A stretch of DNA of 64,000 nt, taken from positions 62,001-126,000 of the forward strand of contig JBBMNZ010000052.1 of assembly GCA_037954325.1 (NCBI GenBank), in the 5' to 3' direction. This DNA is from Fistularia commersonii (lineage: Eukaryota > Chordata > Actinopteri > Syngnathiformes > Fistulariidae). Under the pieces are notes generated by a model. It saw only the letters and a list, made by a program, of their open reading frames with translations, did not search any database and had not been told where the DNA came from. The first letter of the stretch is position 1. Each line of letters begins with the position of its first letter. Positions 38,159 to 51,727 of this stretch are shown here, piece after piece. Position numbers and translations under genes: made by a program.

Positions 38159-38272
38159 GAACGATTGGCTATATCTTTTGAAAATGTACCTGGATTGCAC
38201 TAAATTTTACATAAATTGTACAAAATCTTGTCCTAAACAACATATTTCAACCCGATAAGATAAACACTTTTT
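38159..38272. repeat. 114-bp short monomer, flank 1
   Basis: This is the second of the flank 1 pair. It carries GGATTGCACTAAATTTTAC. Confidence 0.92.
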
Positions 38273-41006
38273 GAACGAATGGCTATATCTTTTGATTTTG
38301 TCGCTGAATTACACTGAATTTGACATATTTTTTGCAGAATATTGTCCCAAACAACATATTTCAACAGCAGAAACCAGATTAATGAAATTCATTAGTTAAT
38401 GCCACTCCTAATCAATAACGCTTCAACTCGGTGAGAAAAGCACTTTTTTAACGAATGGCTATATATTTTGATCTTGAAGCTGGGTTACACTGAATTTGAC
38501 GTATATTGTGCAGAATCATGTTCTAAACAAGATATTTCAACAGCAGAAAACGGCTTGATGAAATTCATTAGTTATTTCCACTACTAGTCAAAAACGCTTC
38601 AAGTCAGTGATATAAGAACTTTTTGAACGAATGGCTATATCTTTTGAATTTGTACCTGGATTACACTGAATTTGACATATTTTGTGCAGAATCATGTCCG
38701 AAACAACATATTTCCACAGCAGAAACCAGCTTAATGAAATTCTTTTTTTTTTTTCCACTCCTAATCAAAAACGCTTCAACTCAGTGAGATGAAGACTTTT
38801 TGAACGAATGGATATATCTTTTGAACCTGTGATGGGATCACACTGAATTTGACATAAATTGTGCAGAATCTTGTCCTAAACAACATATATCAACAGCAGA
38901 ATCCAGCATGATGAAATTCATTAGTTATTTCCACTCCAACTCAAAAAAGATTTAATCTCTGTAAGATAAGCACTTTTTGAACTTATGGCTGTATCTTTTG
39001 AACTTGTAGCTGGATTACACAGAATTTGACATGTATTGTGCAGAATCAGGTACTGAACAACATATATCAACAGCAAAAACCAAAGTGGTGAAATTCATTA
39101 GTTATTTCCACTCTTAATCAAAAACGCTTCAACCCGATAAGATAAGCACTTTTTGAACGAATGGCTATATCTTTTGAACCCGTGATGTGATTACACTAAA
39201 TTTGACATATATTGTGCTTAATCATGTCCGAAACAACATATCTCAACAGCAGAAACCAGCTTGATGAAATTCATTAGTCATTTCCACTCAAAAACAAAAA
39301 AAGCTTCAACTCAGCGAGATAAGCACTTTTTGACCTTATGGCTATATCTTTTGAACTTATAGCTGGATTACATTGAATTTGATATATTTTGCAGAATCAT
39401 GTCCTAAACAACATATATCAAAAGCAAAAACCAGCATATTGAAATTCATTAGTTATTTCAACTCCAACTCAAAAACGCTTCAACTCGGTGAGATGAGCAG
39501 TTTTCGAACGAATGGCTATATCTTTTGATCTTGTCGCTGGATTACACTGAATTTGACATATATTGTACAGAATCATGTCCTATACAACATCTATCAACAG
39601 CAGAAAAAGGCTTGGTGAAATTCAATAGTTATTTCCTCTCTTAATCAAAAACGCTTCAACTCGATAAGATAAGAACTTTTTGAACGAATGGCTATATCTT
39701 TTGAACCTTCGATGGGATTACACAGAATTTGACATATATTGTGCAGAATCATGTCCTAAACAACATATTTCAACAGTAGAAACCAACTTGATGAAATTCA
39801 TTAGTTATTTCCACTCCTAATCAAAAACGCTTCAACTCGGTGAGATAAGCACTTTTTGAACGAATGGCTATATCTTTTGAACTTGTAGCTGGATTACACT
39901 GAATACGAAATGTATTGTGCAGAATCATGTTCTAAACAACATATTTCAACAGCAGAAACCAGCTTGATGAAATTCACTAGTTATTCCCACTCCTATTTAA
40001 AAACGCTTCATTTCGGTGAGATAAGTCCTTTTTGAATGAATGGCTATATCTTTTGATCTTGTAATGGGATCACATTGAAATTGACATATTTTGTGCTGAA
40101 TCATGTCCTAAACAACATATTTCAACAGCAGAAACCAACTTGATGAAATTCATTAGTTATTTCCACTCCTAAACAAAAGCGATTTAACTCGGTAAGATAA
40201 TTAGTTTTTGACCTTATGGCTATATCTTTTGAATTTATAGCTGGATTACACTGAATTTGACATATATTGTGCAGAATCATGTTCTAAACAAGATATTTCA
40301 ACAGCAGAAACCGGCTTGATGAAATTCATTAGTTATTTCCACTACTAGTCAAAAACGCTTCAAGTCAGTGATATAAGAACTTTTTGAACGAATGGCTATA
40401 TCTTTTGAATTTGTACCTGGATTACACTGAATTTGACATATTTTGTGCAGAATCATGTCCGAAACAACATATATCAACAGCAAAAACCAGCATATTGAAA
40501 TTCATCATTTAATTCCACTCCAACTCAAAACGCTTCAACTCGTTGAGATAAGCAGTTTTTGAACGAATGGCTATATCTTTTGATCTTGTCGCTGGATTAT
40601 ACTGAATTTGACATATATTGTGCAGAATCATGTCCTAAACAACATATATCAACAGCAAAAACCAGCATATTGAAATTCATTAGTTTTTTCCACTCCAGCT
40701 CAAAAACGCTTCAATCGGTGAGATAAGCAGTTTTTGAACGAATGGCTATATCTTTGGAACCTGTGATAGGATCACACTGAATTTGACATATATTGTTCAG
40801 AATCATGTCCTAAACAACATATATCAACAGCAGAAACCAGCTTGATGGAATTCATTAGTTATTTCCACTCCTAATCAAAAAAGCTTCAACTCGGTGAGAT
40901 AAGCACTTTTTCAACGAATGGCTATATCTTTTGATCTTGTAGCTGGATTACACTGAATTTGAAATATATTTGCAGAATTATGCCCGAAACAACACATTTC
41001 AACAGC

Positions 41007-43466
41007 AGAAAGTGGCTTGATGAAATTCATTAGTTATTTCCGTTCCTAATTAAAAACGCTTCAATCCGATAAGATATACACTTTTTGATCGAATGGCTAT
41101 ATCTTTTGAACCGGTGAAGGGATTACACTGAAGTTGACATATATTGTGCAGAATAATGTGCTAATCAACATATTTCAACAGTAGAAACCAACCTGATGAA
41201 ATTCATTAGTTATTTCCACTCCTAATCAAAAACGCTTCAACTCGGTGAGATAAGCACTTTTTGAACGAATGGCTATATCTTTTGAAGTTGTAGCTGGATT
41301 ACACTGAATTTGACATTAATTGTGCAGAATCATGTTCTAAACAACATATTTCAACGTCAAAAACCAGCTTGATGAAATTCATTAGTTATTTCCACTCCTA
41401 AACAAAAGCGATTTAACTCGGTAAGATAATTAGTTTTTGACCTTATGGCTATATCTTTTGAATTTATAGCTGGATTACACTGAATTTGACATGTATTGTG
41501 CAGAATCATGTTCTAAACAACACATATCAACAGCAAAAACCAAAGTGGTGAAATTCATTAGTTATTTCCACTCTTAATCAAAAACGCTTCAACCCGATAA
41601 GATAAGCACTTTTTGAACGAATGGCTATATATTTTGATTCCGTGATGTGATTACACTAAATTTGACATATATTGTGCTTAATCATGTCCGAAACAACATA
41701 TCTCAACAGCAGAAACCAGCTTGATGAAATTCATTAGTCATTTCCACTCAAAAACAAAAAAAGCTTCAACTCAGCGAGATAAGCACTTTTTGACCTTATG
41801 GCTATATCTTTTGAACTTATAGCTGGATTACATTGAATTTGATATATTTTGCAGAATCATGTCCTAAACAACATATATCAAAAGCAAAAACCAGCATATT
41901 GAAATTCATTAGTTATTTCAACTCCAACTCAAAAACGCTTCAACTCGGTGAGATGAGCAGTTTTCGAACGAATGGCTATATCTTTTGATCTTGTCGCTGG
42001 ATTACACTGAATTTGACATATATTGTACAGAATCATGTCCTATACAACATCTATCAACAGCAGAAAAAGGCTTGGTGAAATTCAATAGTTATTTCCTCTC
42101 TTAATCAAAAACGCTTCAACTCGATAAGATAAGAACTTTTTGAACGAATGGCTATATCTTTTGAACCTTCGATGGGATTACACAGAATTTGACATATATT
42201 GTGCAGAATCATGTCCTAAACAACATATTTCAACAGTAGAAACCAACTTGATGAAATTCATTAGTTATTTCCACTCCTAATCAAAAACGCTTCAACTCGG
42301 TGAGATAAGCACTTTTTGAACGAATGGCTATATCTTTTGAACTTGTAGCTGGATTACACTGAATACGAAATGTATTGTGCAGAATCATGTTCTAAACAAC
42401 ATATTTCAACAGCAGAAACCAGCTTGATGAAATTCACTAGTTATTCCCACTCCTATTTAAAAACGCTTCATTTCGGTGAGATAAGTCCTTTTTGAAGGAA
42501 TGGCTATATCTTTTGATCTTGTAATGGGATCACATTGAAATTGACATATTTTGTGCTGAATCATGTCCTAAACAACATATTTCAACAGCAGAAACCAACT
42601 TGATGAAATTCATTAGTTATTTCCACTCCTAAACAAAAGCGATTTAACTCGGTAAGATAATTAGTTTTTGACCTTGTGGCTATATCTTTTGAATTTATAG
42701 CTGGATTACACTGAATTTGACATATATTGTGCAGAATCATGTTCTAAACAAGATATTTCAACAGCAGAAACCGGCTTGATGAAATTCATTAGTTATTTCC
42801 ACTACTAGTCAAAAACGCTTCAAGTCAGTGATATAAGAACTTTTTGAACGAATGGCTATATCTTTTGAATTTGTACCTGGATTACACTGAATTTGACATA
42901 TTTTGTGCAGAATCATGTCCGAAACAACATATATCAACAGCAAAAACCAGCATATTGAAATTCATCATTTAATTCCACTCCAACTCAAAACGCTTCAACT
43001 CGTTGAGATAAGCAGTTTTTGAACGAATGGCTATATCTTTTGATCTTGTCGCTGGATTATACTGAATTTGACATATATTGTGCAGAATCATGTCCTAAAC
43101 AACATATATCAACAGCAAAAACCAGCATATTGAAATTCATTAGTTTTTTCCACTCCAGCTCAAAAACGCTTCAATCGGTGAGATAAGCAGTTTTTGAACG
43201 AATGGCTATATCTTTGGAACCTGTGATAGGATCACACTGAATTTGACATATATTGGTCAGAATCATGTCCTAAACAACATATATCAACAGCAGAAACCAG
43301 CTTGATGGAATTCATTAGTTATTTCCACTCCTAATCAAAAAAGCTTCAACTCGGTGAGATAAGCACTTTTTCAACGAATGGCTATATCTTTTGATCTTGT
43401 AGCTGGATTACACTGAATTTGAAATATATTTGCAGAATTATGCCCGAAACAACACATTTCAACAGC
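41007..43466. repeat. 14-monomer HOR variant (2460 bp)
   Basis: The unit runs between two CAGAAAGTGGCTTG junctions at 41008 and 43468. It lacks the shortened monomer and the T-tract monomer of the canonical unit. In their place are monomers of outer-domain type: GTTCCTAATT, CCGGTGAAGG, AATAATGTGCTAATC and TTCAACGTCAAAAACC. It then rejoins the canonical series through a block with GATTCCGTG near 41637, which matches 8423-8760. Confidence 0.85.
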
Positions 43467-46400
43467 AGAAAGTGGCTTGATGAAATTCATTAGTTATTTC
43501 CATCCCTAATAAAAAAAGCTTCAACTCGGTGAGAGAAGCACTTTCTGAACGAATGGCAATATTTTTTGATCCTGTAGCTGGGTTTAACTGAATTTGACAT
43601 ATATATTGCAGAATCATGTCCTAAACAACATATTTCAAAAGCAGAAACCAGCTTGGTGAAATCCATTAGTTTTTTCCACTCCTAATCAAAAACGCTTCAA
43701 CTCGGTTAGATAATACGTTTTTGAACGAATGGCTATATCTTTTGAACATGTGATGGGTTTAAGCTGAATTTGACATATTTTTTGCAGAATCATGTCCTAA
43801 ACAACATATTTAAACAGCAGAAACCAGATTAATGAAATTGATTAGTTATTTCCACTCCTAATCAATAACGCTTCAACTCGGTGAGAAAAGCACTTTTTTA
43901 ACGAATGGGTATATCTTTTGAAAATGTACCTGCATTACTCTGAATTTGACATAAATTGTACAAAATCTTGTCCTAAACAACATATTTCAACCCGATAAGA
44001 TAAACACTTTTTGAACGAATGGCTATATCTTTTGATTTTGTCGCTGAATTACACTGAATTTGACATATTTTGTGCAGATTATTGTCCTAAACAACATATT
44101 TCAACAGCAGAAACCAGATTAATGAAATTCAATAGTTATTTCCACTCCTAATCAATAACGCTTCAACTCGGTGAGAAAAGCACTTTTTTAACGAATGGCT
44201 ATATATTTTGATCTTGAAGCTGGGTTACACTGAATTTGACATATATTGTGCAGAATCATGTTCTAAACAAGATATTTCAACAGCAGAAACTGGCTTGATG
44301 AAATTCATTAGTTATTTCCACTACTAGTCAAAAACGCTTCAAGTCAGTGATATAAGAACTTTTTGAACGAATGGCTATATCTTTTGAATTTGTACCTGGA
44401 TTACACTGAATTTGACATATTTTGTGCAGAATCATGTCCGAAACAACATATTTCCACAGCAGAAACCAGCTTAATGAAATTCTTTTTTTTTTTCCACTCC
44501 TAATCATAAACGCTTCAACTCAGTGAGATGAAGACTTTTTGAACGAATGGATATATCTTTTGAACCTGTGATGGGATCACACTGAATTTGACATATATTG
44601 TGCAGAATCTTATCCTAAACAACATATATCAACAGCAGAAACCAGCATGATGAAATTCATTAGTTATTTCCACTCCAACTCAAAAAAGATTTAATCTCTG
44701 TAAGATAAGCACTTTTTGACCTTATGGCTATATCTTTTGAACTTGTAGCTGGATTACTCAGAATTTGACATGTATTGTGCAGAATCATGTTCTAAACAAC
44801 ATATATCAACAGCAAAAACCAAAGTGGTGAAATTCATTAGTTATTTCCACTCTTAATCAAAAACGCTTCAACCCGATAAGATAAGCACTTTTTGAACGAA
44901 TGGCTATATCTTTTGAACCCGTGATGTGATTACACTAAATTTGACATATATTGTGCTTAATCATGTCCGAAACAACATATCTCAACAGCAGAAACCAGCT
45001 TGATGAAATTCATTAGTCATTTCCACTCAAAAACAAAAAAAGCTTCAACTCAGCGAGATAAGCACTTTTTGACCTTATGGCTATATCTTTTGAACTTATA
45101 GCTGGATTACATTGAATTTGATATATTTTGCAGAATCATGTCCTAAACAACATATATCAAAAGCAAAAACCAGCATATTGAAATTCATTAGTTATTTCAA
45201 CTCCAACTCAAAAACGCTTCAACTCGGTGAGATGAGCAGTTTTCGAACGAATGGCTATATCTTTTGATCTTGTCGCTGGATTACACTGAATTTGACATAT
45301 ATTGTACAGAATCATGTCCTATACAACATCTATCAACAGCAGAAAAAGGCTTGGTGAAATTCAATAGTTATTTCCTCTCTTAATCAAAAACGCTTCAACT
45401 CGATAAGATAAGAACTTTTTGAACGAATGGCTATATCTTTTGAACCTTCGATGGGATTACACAGAATTTGACATATATTGTGCAGAATCATGTCCTAAAC
45501 AACATATTTCAACAGTAGAAACCAACTTGATGAAATTCATTAGTTATTTCCACTCCTAATCAAAAACGCTTCAACTCGGTGAGATAAGCACTTTTTGAAC
45601 GAATGGCTATATCTTTTGAACTTGTAGCTGGATTACACTGAATACGAAATGTATTGTGCAGAATCATGTTCTAAACAACATATTTCAACAGCAGAAACCA
45701 GCTTGATGAAATTCACTAGTTATTCCCACTCCTATTTAAAAACGCTTCATTTCGGTGAGATAAGTCCTTTTTGAATGAATGGCTATATCTTTTGATCTTG
45801 TAATGGGATCACATTGAAATTGACATATTTTGTGCTGAATCATGTCCTAAACAACATATTTCAACAGCAGAAACCAACTTGATGAAATTCATTAGTTATT
45901 TCCACTCCTAAACAAAAGCGATTTAACTCGGTAAGATAATTAGTTTTTGACCTTATGGCTATATCTTTTGAATTTATAGCTGGATTACACTGAATTTGAC
46001 ATATATTGTGCAGAATCATGTTCTAAACAAGATATTTCAACAGCAGAAACCGTCTTGATGAAATTCATTAGTTATTTCCACTACTAGTCAAAAACGCTTC
46101 AAGTCAGTGATATAAGAACTTTTTGAACGAATGGCTATATCTTTTGAATTTGTACCTGGATTACACTGAATTTGACATATTTTGTGCAGAATCATGTCCG
46201 AAACAACATATATCAACAGCAAAAACCAGCATATTGAAATTCATCATTTAATTCCACTCCAACTCAAAACGCTTCAACTCGTTGAGATAAGCAGTTTTTG
46301 AACGAATGGCTATATCTTTTGATCTTGTCGCTGGATTATACTGAATTTGACATATATTGTGCAGAATCATGTCCTAAACAACATATATCAACAGCAAAAA

Positions 46401-46745
46401 CCAGCATATTGAAATTCATTAGTTTTTTCCACTCCAGCTCAAAAACGCTTCAATCGGTGAGATAAGCAGTTTTTGAACGAATGGCTATATCTTTGGAACC
46501 TGTGATAGGATCACACTGAATTTGACATATATTGTTCAGAATCATGTCCTAAACAACATATATCAACAGCAGAAACCAGCTTGATGGAATTCATTAGTTA
46601 TTTCCACTCCTAATCAAAAAAGCTTCAACTCGGTGAGATAAGCACTTTTTCAACGAATGGCTATATCTTTTGATCTTGTAGCTGGATTACACTGAATTTG
46701 AAATATATTTGCAGAATTATGCCCGAAACAACACATTTCAACAGC
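43467..46745. repeat. Canonical 3279-bp HOR unit in array 2
   Basis: This unit is 3279 bp between CAGAAAGTGGCTTG junctions at 43468 and 46747, with one 114-bp monomer (43899-44012) and a T11 tract (44483-44493). Private variants are GGGTTTAACTG near 43579 and ACCGTCTTG near 46049. It shares GAATGAATGG and CTTATGGC with array 1 copy 6. Confidence 0.9.
43899..44012. repeat. 114-bp short monomer, array 2
   Basis: This is the single short member of the canonical unit at 43467-46745. The 14-monomer unit before it has none. Confidence 0.93.
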
Positions 46746-49700
46746 AGAAAGTGGCTTGATGAAATTCATTAGTTATTTCCGTTCCTAATTAAAAACGCTT
46801 CAATCCGATAAGATATACACTTTTTGATCGAATGGCTATATCTTTTGAACCGGTGAAGGGATTACACTGAAGTTGACATATATTGTGCAGAATAATGTGC
46901 TAATCAACATATTTCAACAGTAGAAACCAACCTGATGAAATTCATTAGTTATTTCCACTCCTAATCAAAAACGCTTCAACTCGGTGAGATAAGCACTTTT
47001 TGAACGAATGGCTATATCTTTTGAAGTTGTAGCTGGATTACACTGAATTTGACATTAATTGTGCAGAATCATTGTCAAAACAACATATTTCAACAGGAGA
47101 AACCAGCTTGATGACATTCATTAGTTATTTCCACTCCTAATCAAAAACGCTTCAACTCGGTGAGAGAAGGACTTTCTGAACGAATGGGTATATTTTTTGA
47201 ACTTGTGGCTGGATTACACTGAATTTGACATATATTGTGCAGAATCATGTACTGAACAACATATTTGAACAGCAGAAACCAGCTTGGTGAAATTCATTAG
47301 TTATTTCCACTCTTAATCAAAAACGCTTCAACCCGATGAGATAAACACTTTTTGAACGAATGGCTATATCTTTTGAACATGTGATGGGATTACAATGAAT
47401 TTGACATATATATTGCATAATCATGTTCCAAACAACATATGTCAACAGCAAAAACCAGCTTGATGAAATCCATTAGTTATTTCCACTCCTAATCAAAAAT
47501 AGTTCAACTCGGTGAGAAAAGCACTTTATGAACGAATGGCTATATATTTTGATCCTGTAGCTGGGTTACACTGAATTTGACATATATATTGCAGAATCAT
47601 GTCCTAAACAACATATTTCAACAGTAGAAAACAGCTTGATGAAATCCATTAGTTATTTCCACTCCTAATCAAAAATAGTTCAACTCGGTGAGAAAAGCAC
47701 TTTATGAACGAATGGCTATATATTTTGATCCTGTAGCTGGGTTACACTGAATTTGACATATATATTGCAGAATCATGTCCTAAACAACATATTTCAACAG
47801 TAGAAAACAGCTTGATGAAATTCATTAGTTATTTTCACTCCTAATCAAAAACGCTTCAACTGGGTGAGATGAAGACTTTTTGAACGAATGGCTATATATT
47901 TTTAACCTGTAATGGGATTACACTGAAGTTAACATATATTGTGCAGAATCATGTCCTAATCAACATATTTCAATAGTAGAAACCAGCTTGATGAAATCCA
48001 TTAGTCATTTCCACTCCTAATAAAAAACGCTTCAACTCGGTGAGAGAAGCACTTTTTGAACGAATGGCTATATCTTTTGAACTTGTCGCTGGATTACACT
48101 GAATTTGACATATATTGTGCAGAATCATGTACTGAACAACATATTTGAACAGCAGAAACCAGCTTGGTGAAATTCATTAGTTATTTCCACTCTTAATCAA
48201 AAACTCCTCAACCCGATAAGATAAACACTTTTTGAACGAATGGCTATATCTTTTGAACATGTGATGGGATTACACTGAATTTGACATGTATTTTGCAGAA
48301 TCATGTTCTAAAAAACAAAAATCACCAGCAGACACCTGCTTGATGAAATTCATGAGTTATTTCCACTCCTAATCAAAAGCGATTTAACTCGGTAAGATAA
48401 TTTCTTTTTGACCTTATGGCTATATATTTTGAACTTGTTGCTGGATTACACTGAATTTGACATATATTGTGTAGAATCATGTCCTAAACCACATATATCA
48501 ACAGCAAAAACCAGCATATTGAAATTCATTAGTTATTTCCACTCCAACTAAAAAACGCTTCAACTCGGTAAGATAAGCACTCTTTGAACGAATGGCTATA
48601 TCTTTTCAACATGTGATGGGATCACACTGAATTTGACATATATTGTTCAGAATCATGTCCTAAACAACATATATCAACAGCAGAAACCAGCTTGATGGAA
48701 TTCATTAGTTATTTCCACTCCAAATCAAAAACGCTTCAACTCCGTGAGATAAGCACTTTTTGCACGAATGGCTATATCTTTTGATCTTGTCGCTGGATTA
48801 CACTGAATTTGAAATATTTAGTGCAAAATCATGTCCTAAACAACATATTTCAACAGCAGAAACCAGTTTGATGAAATCCATTAGTTGTTTCCAATCCTAA
48901 TCAAAAACGCTTCAACTCGGTGAGATAAGTCCTTTTTGAACCAAGGGCTATATCTTTTTAACCTGTCATGGGATCCCACTGAATTTGACATATATTGTGC
49001 AGAATCATGTCCTAAACAACATATTTCAACGGCAGAAACAAGCTTGATGAAATTCATTAGTTATTTCCACTCCTAATCAAAAACGCTTCAACTCGGTGAG
49101 AAAAGCACTTTTTGAACGAATGGCTATAAATTTTGATCCTGTAGCTGGGTTACACTGAATTTGACATATATATTGCAGAATCATGTCCTAAACAACATAT
49201 TTCAACAGTAGAAACCAGCTCGATGAAATTCATTAGTTATTTTTACTCCTAATCAAAAACGCTTCAACTCGGTGAGATGAAGACTTTTTGAATGAATGGC
49301 TATATGTTTTTAACATGTGATGGGATTACACTGAAATTGACATATATCGTGCAGAATCATGTCCTAGACAACATATATCAACAGCAGAAACCAGCTTGAT
49401 GAAATTCATTAGTTATTTCCACTCCAACTTAAAAACATTTTAACTCGATAAGATAAGCAGTTTTTGACCTTATAGATATATCTTTTTAACTTGTAGCTGG
49501 ATAACACTGAAGTTGACATATATTGTGCAGAATCATTTTCTAAACAACATATTTCAACAGGAGAAACCAGCTTGATGAAATTCATTAGTTATTTCCATCC
49601 CTAATAAAAAACGCTTCAACTCGGTGAGATAAGCACTTTTTTAACGAATGGCGATATCTTTTGAACTTGTAGCTGGATTACACTGAATTTGACATTAATT

Positions 49701-50344
49701 GTGCAGAATCATTGTCAAAACAACATATTTCAACAGGAGAAACCAGCTTGATGACATTCATTAGTTATTTCCATCCCTAATAAAAAACGCCTAACTCGGT
49801 GAGAGAAGCACTTTCTGAACGAATGGCTATATATTTTGATCCTGTAGCTGGGTTTCACTGAATTTGACATATATATTGCAGAATCATGTCCTAAACAACA
49901 TATTTCAAAAGTAGAAACCAGCTTGATGAAATTCATTAGTTATTTTCACTCTTAATCAAAAACGCTTCAACCCGATAAGATACGAACTTTTTGAACGAAT
50001 GGCTATATCTTTTGAACCTGTGATGTGATTACACTAAATTTGACATATATTGTGCAAAATCATGTCCTAAACAACATATATCAACAGCAAAAACCAGCAT
50101 ATTGAAATTCATTAGTTATTTCCACTCCAACTAAAAAACGCTTCAACTCGGTGAGATAAGCAGTTTTTGAACGAATGGCTATATCTTTTGATCTTTTCGC
50201 TGGATTACACTGAATTTGACATATATTGTGCAGAATCATGTCCTATAAAACATATTTCAACAGCAGAAACCAGATTAATGAAATTCATTAGTTATTTCCA
50301 CTCCTAATCAATAACACTTCAACTCGGTGAGAAAAGCACTTTTT

Positions 50345-50458
50345 TAACGAATGGGTATATCTTTTGAAAATGTACCTGGATTACACTGAATTTGACATAA
50401 ATTGTAGAAAATCTTGTCCTAAACAACATATTTCAACCCGATAAGATAAACACTTTTT
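50345..50458. repeat. 114-bp short monomer, flank 2
   Basis: This is the counterpart of 37869-37982 (offset 12476) and shares its GTAGAAAATCTTG variant. Confidence 0.92.
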
Positions 50459-50634
50459 GAACGAATGGCTATATCTTTTGATTTTGTCGCTGAATAACAC
50501 TGAATTTGACAAATTTTATGCAGAATCATGTCCTAAACAACATATTTCAACAACAGAAACCAGATTAATGAAATTCATCAGTTATTTCCATTCCTAATCA
50601 AAAACGCTTCAACTCGGTGAGATAAGCACTTTTT

Positions 50635-50748
50635 GAACGAATGGCTATATCTTTTGAAAATGTACCTGGATTGCACTAAATTTTACATAAATTGTACAAA
50701 ATCTTGTCCTAAACAACATATTTAAACCCGATAAGATAAACACTTTTT
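50635..50748. repeat. 114-bp short monomer, flank 2
   Basis: This is the counterpart of 38159-38272. The breakpoint motif has since changed to TTTAAACCCG. Confidence 0.9.
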
Positions 50749-51727
50749 GAACGAATGGCTATATCTTTTGATTTTGTCGCTGAATTACACTGAATTTGAC
50801 ATATTTTTTGCAGAATATTGTCCCAAACAACATATTTCAACAGCAGAAACCAGATTAATGAAATTCATTAGTTAATTCCACTCCTAATCAATAACGCTTC
50901 AACTCGGTGAGAAAAGCACTTTTTTAACGAATGGCTATATATTTTGATCTTGAAGCTGGGTTACACTGAATTTGACATATATTGTGCAGAATCATGTTCT
51001 AAACAAGATATTTCAACAGCAGAAAACGGCATGATGAAATTCATTAGTTATTTCCACTACTAGTCAAAAACGCTTCAAGTCAGTGATATAAGAACTTTTT
51101 GAACGAATGGCTATATCTTTTGAATTTGTACCTGGATTACACTGAATTTGACATATTTTGTGCAGAATCATGTCCGAAACAACATTTTTCCACAGCAGAA
51201 ACCAGCTTAATGAAATTCTTTTTTTTTTTCCACTCCTAATCAAAAACGCTTCAACTCAGTGAGATGAAGACTTTTTGAACGAATGGATATATCTTTTGAA
51301 CCTGTGATGGGATCACACTGAATTTGACATAAATTGTGCAGAATCTTGTCCTAAACAACATATATCAACAGCAGAATCCAGCATGATGAAATTCATTAGT
51401 TATTTCCACTCCAACTCAAAAAAGATTTAATCTCTGTAAGATAAGCACTAATTTGAACTTATGGCTATATCTTTTGAACTTGTAGCTGGATTACACAGAA
51501 TTTTACATGTATTGTGCAGAATCATGTTCTAAACAACATATATCAACAGCAAAAACCAACTTGGTGAAATTCATTAGTTATTTCCACTCTTAATCAAAAA
51601 CGCTTCAACCCGATAAGATAAGCACTTTTTGAATGAATGGCTATATCTTTTGAACCCGTGATGTGATTACACTAAATTTGACATATATTGTGCTTAATCA
51701 TGTCCGAAACAACATATCTCACCAGCA

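Larger units (their letters stand above)
34088..39060. repeat. Mosaic flank, copy 1
   Basis: Monomers here are of many types and share no short HOR period. The stretch aligns with about 47090-51540. The offset starts at 13008 bp, becomes 12832 after one extra monomer near 34.4-34.6 kb, and settles near 12476 after a local expansion at 36.2-37.5 kb. It includes two short monomers and a T12 tract at 38743-38754. The start of HOR array 2 at about 39060 is marked by the loss of this alignment after AACCAAAGTGGTG. Confidence 0.85.
39061..47060. repeat. HOR array 2: variant and canonical 3279-bp-type units
   Basis: Phase markers lie at 39574, 42034 and 45313, so the steps are 2460 and 3279 bp. The array holds a partial unit (39061-41006), a 14-monomer unit, one canonical 19-monomer unit, and a short tail of GTTCCTAATT-type monomers. 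The sum 5739 bp is itself a period, since CGTTCCTAATT occurs at 41041 and 46780. The right edge is gradual; I place it near 47060, where flank-type monomers take over. Confidence 0.85.
47061..51727. repeat. Mosaic flank, copy 2
   Basis: This is the downstream partner of 34088-39060. It has the tandem pair at 47493/47669, the distinctive AAAAAACAAAAATCACC near 48310, GAAATATTTAGTGC near 48808, two short monomers and a T11 tract at 51219-51229. It lacks the extra monomer near 34.5 kb and part of the expansion at 36.2-37.5 kb. It passes into the nine-monomer HOR just after CACCAGCAGAAACCAGC near 51720. Confidence 0.85.

Noticed and set aside
49730..49936. Reverse-strand open reading frame of 68 codons, and another at 57526-57732
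   Set aside because: Both cross one monomer and its neighbour and encode the same satellite-derived pattern. There is no support for a gene.
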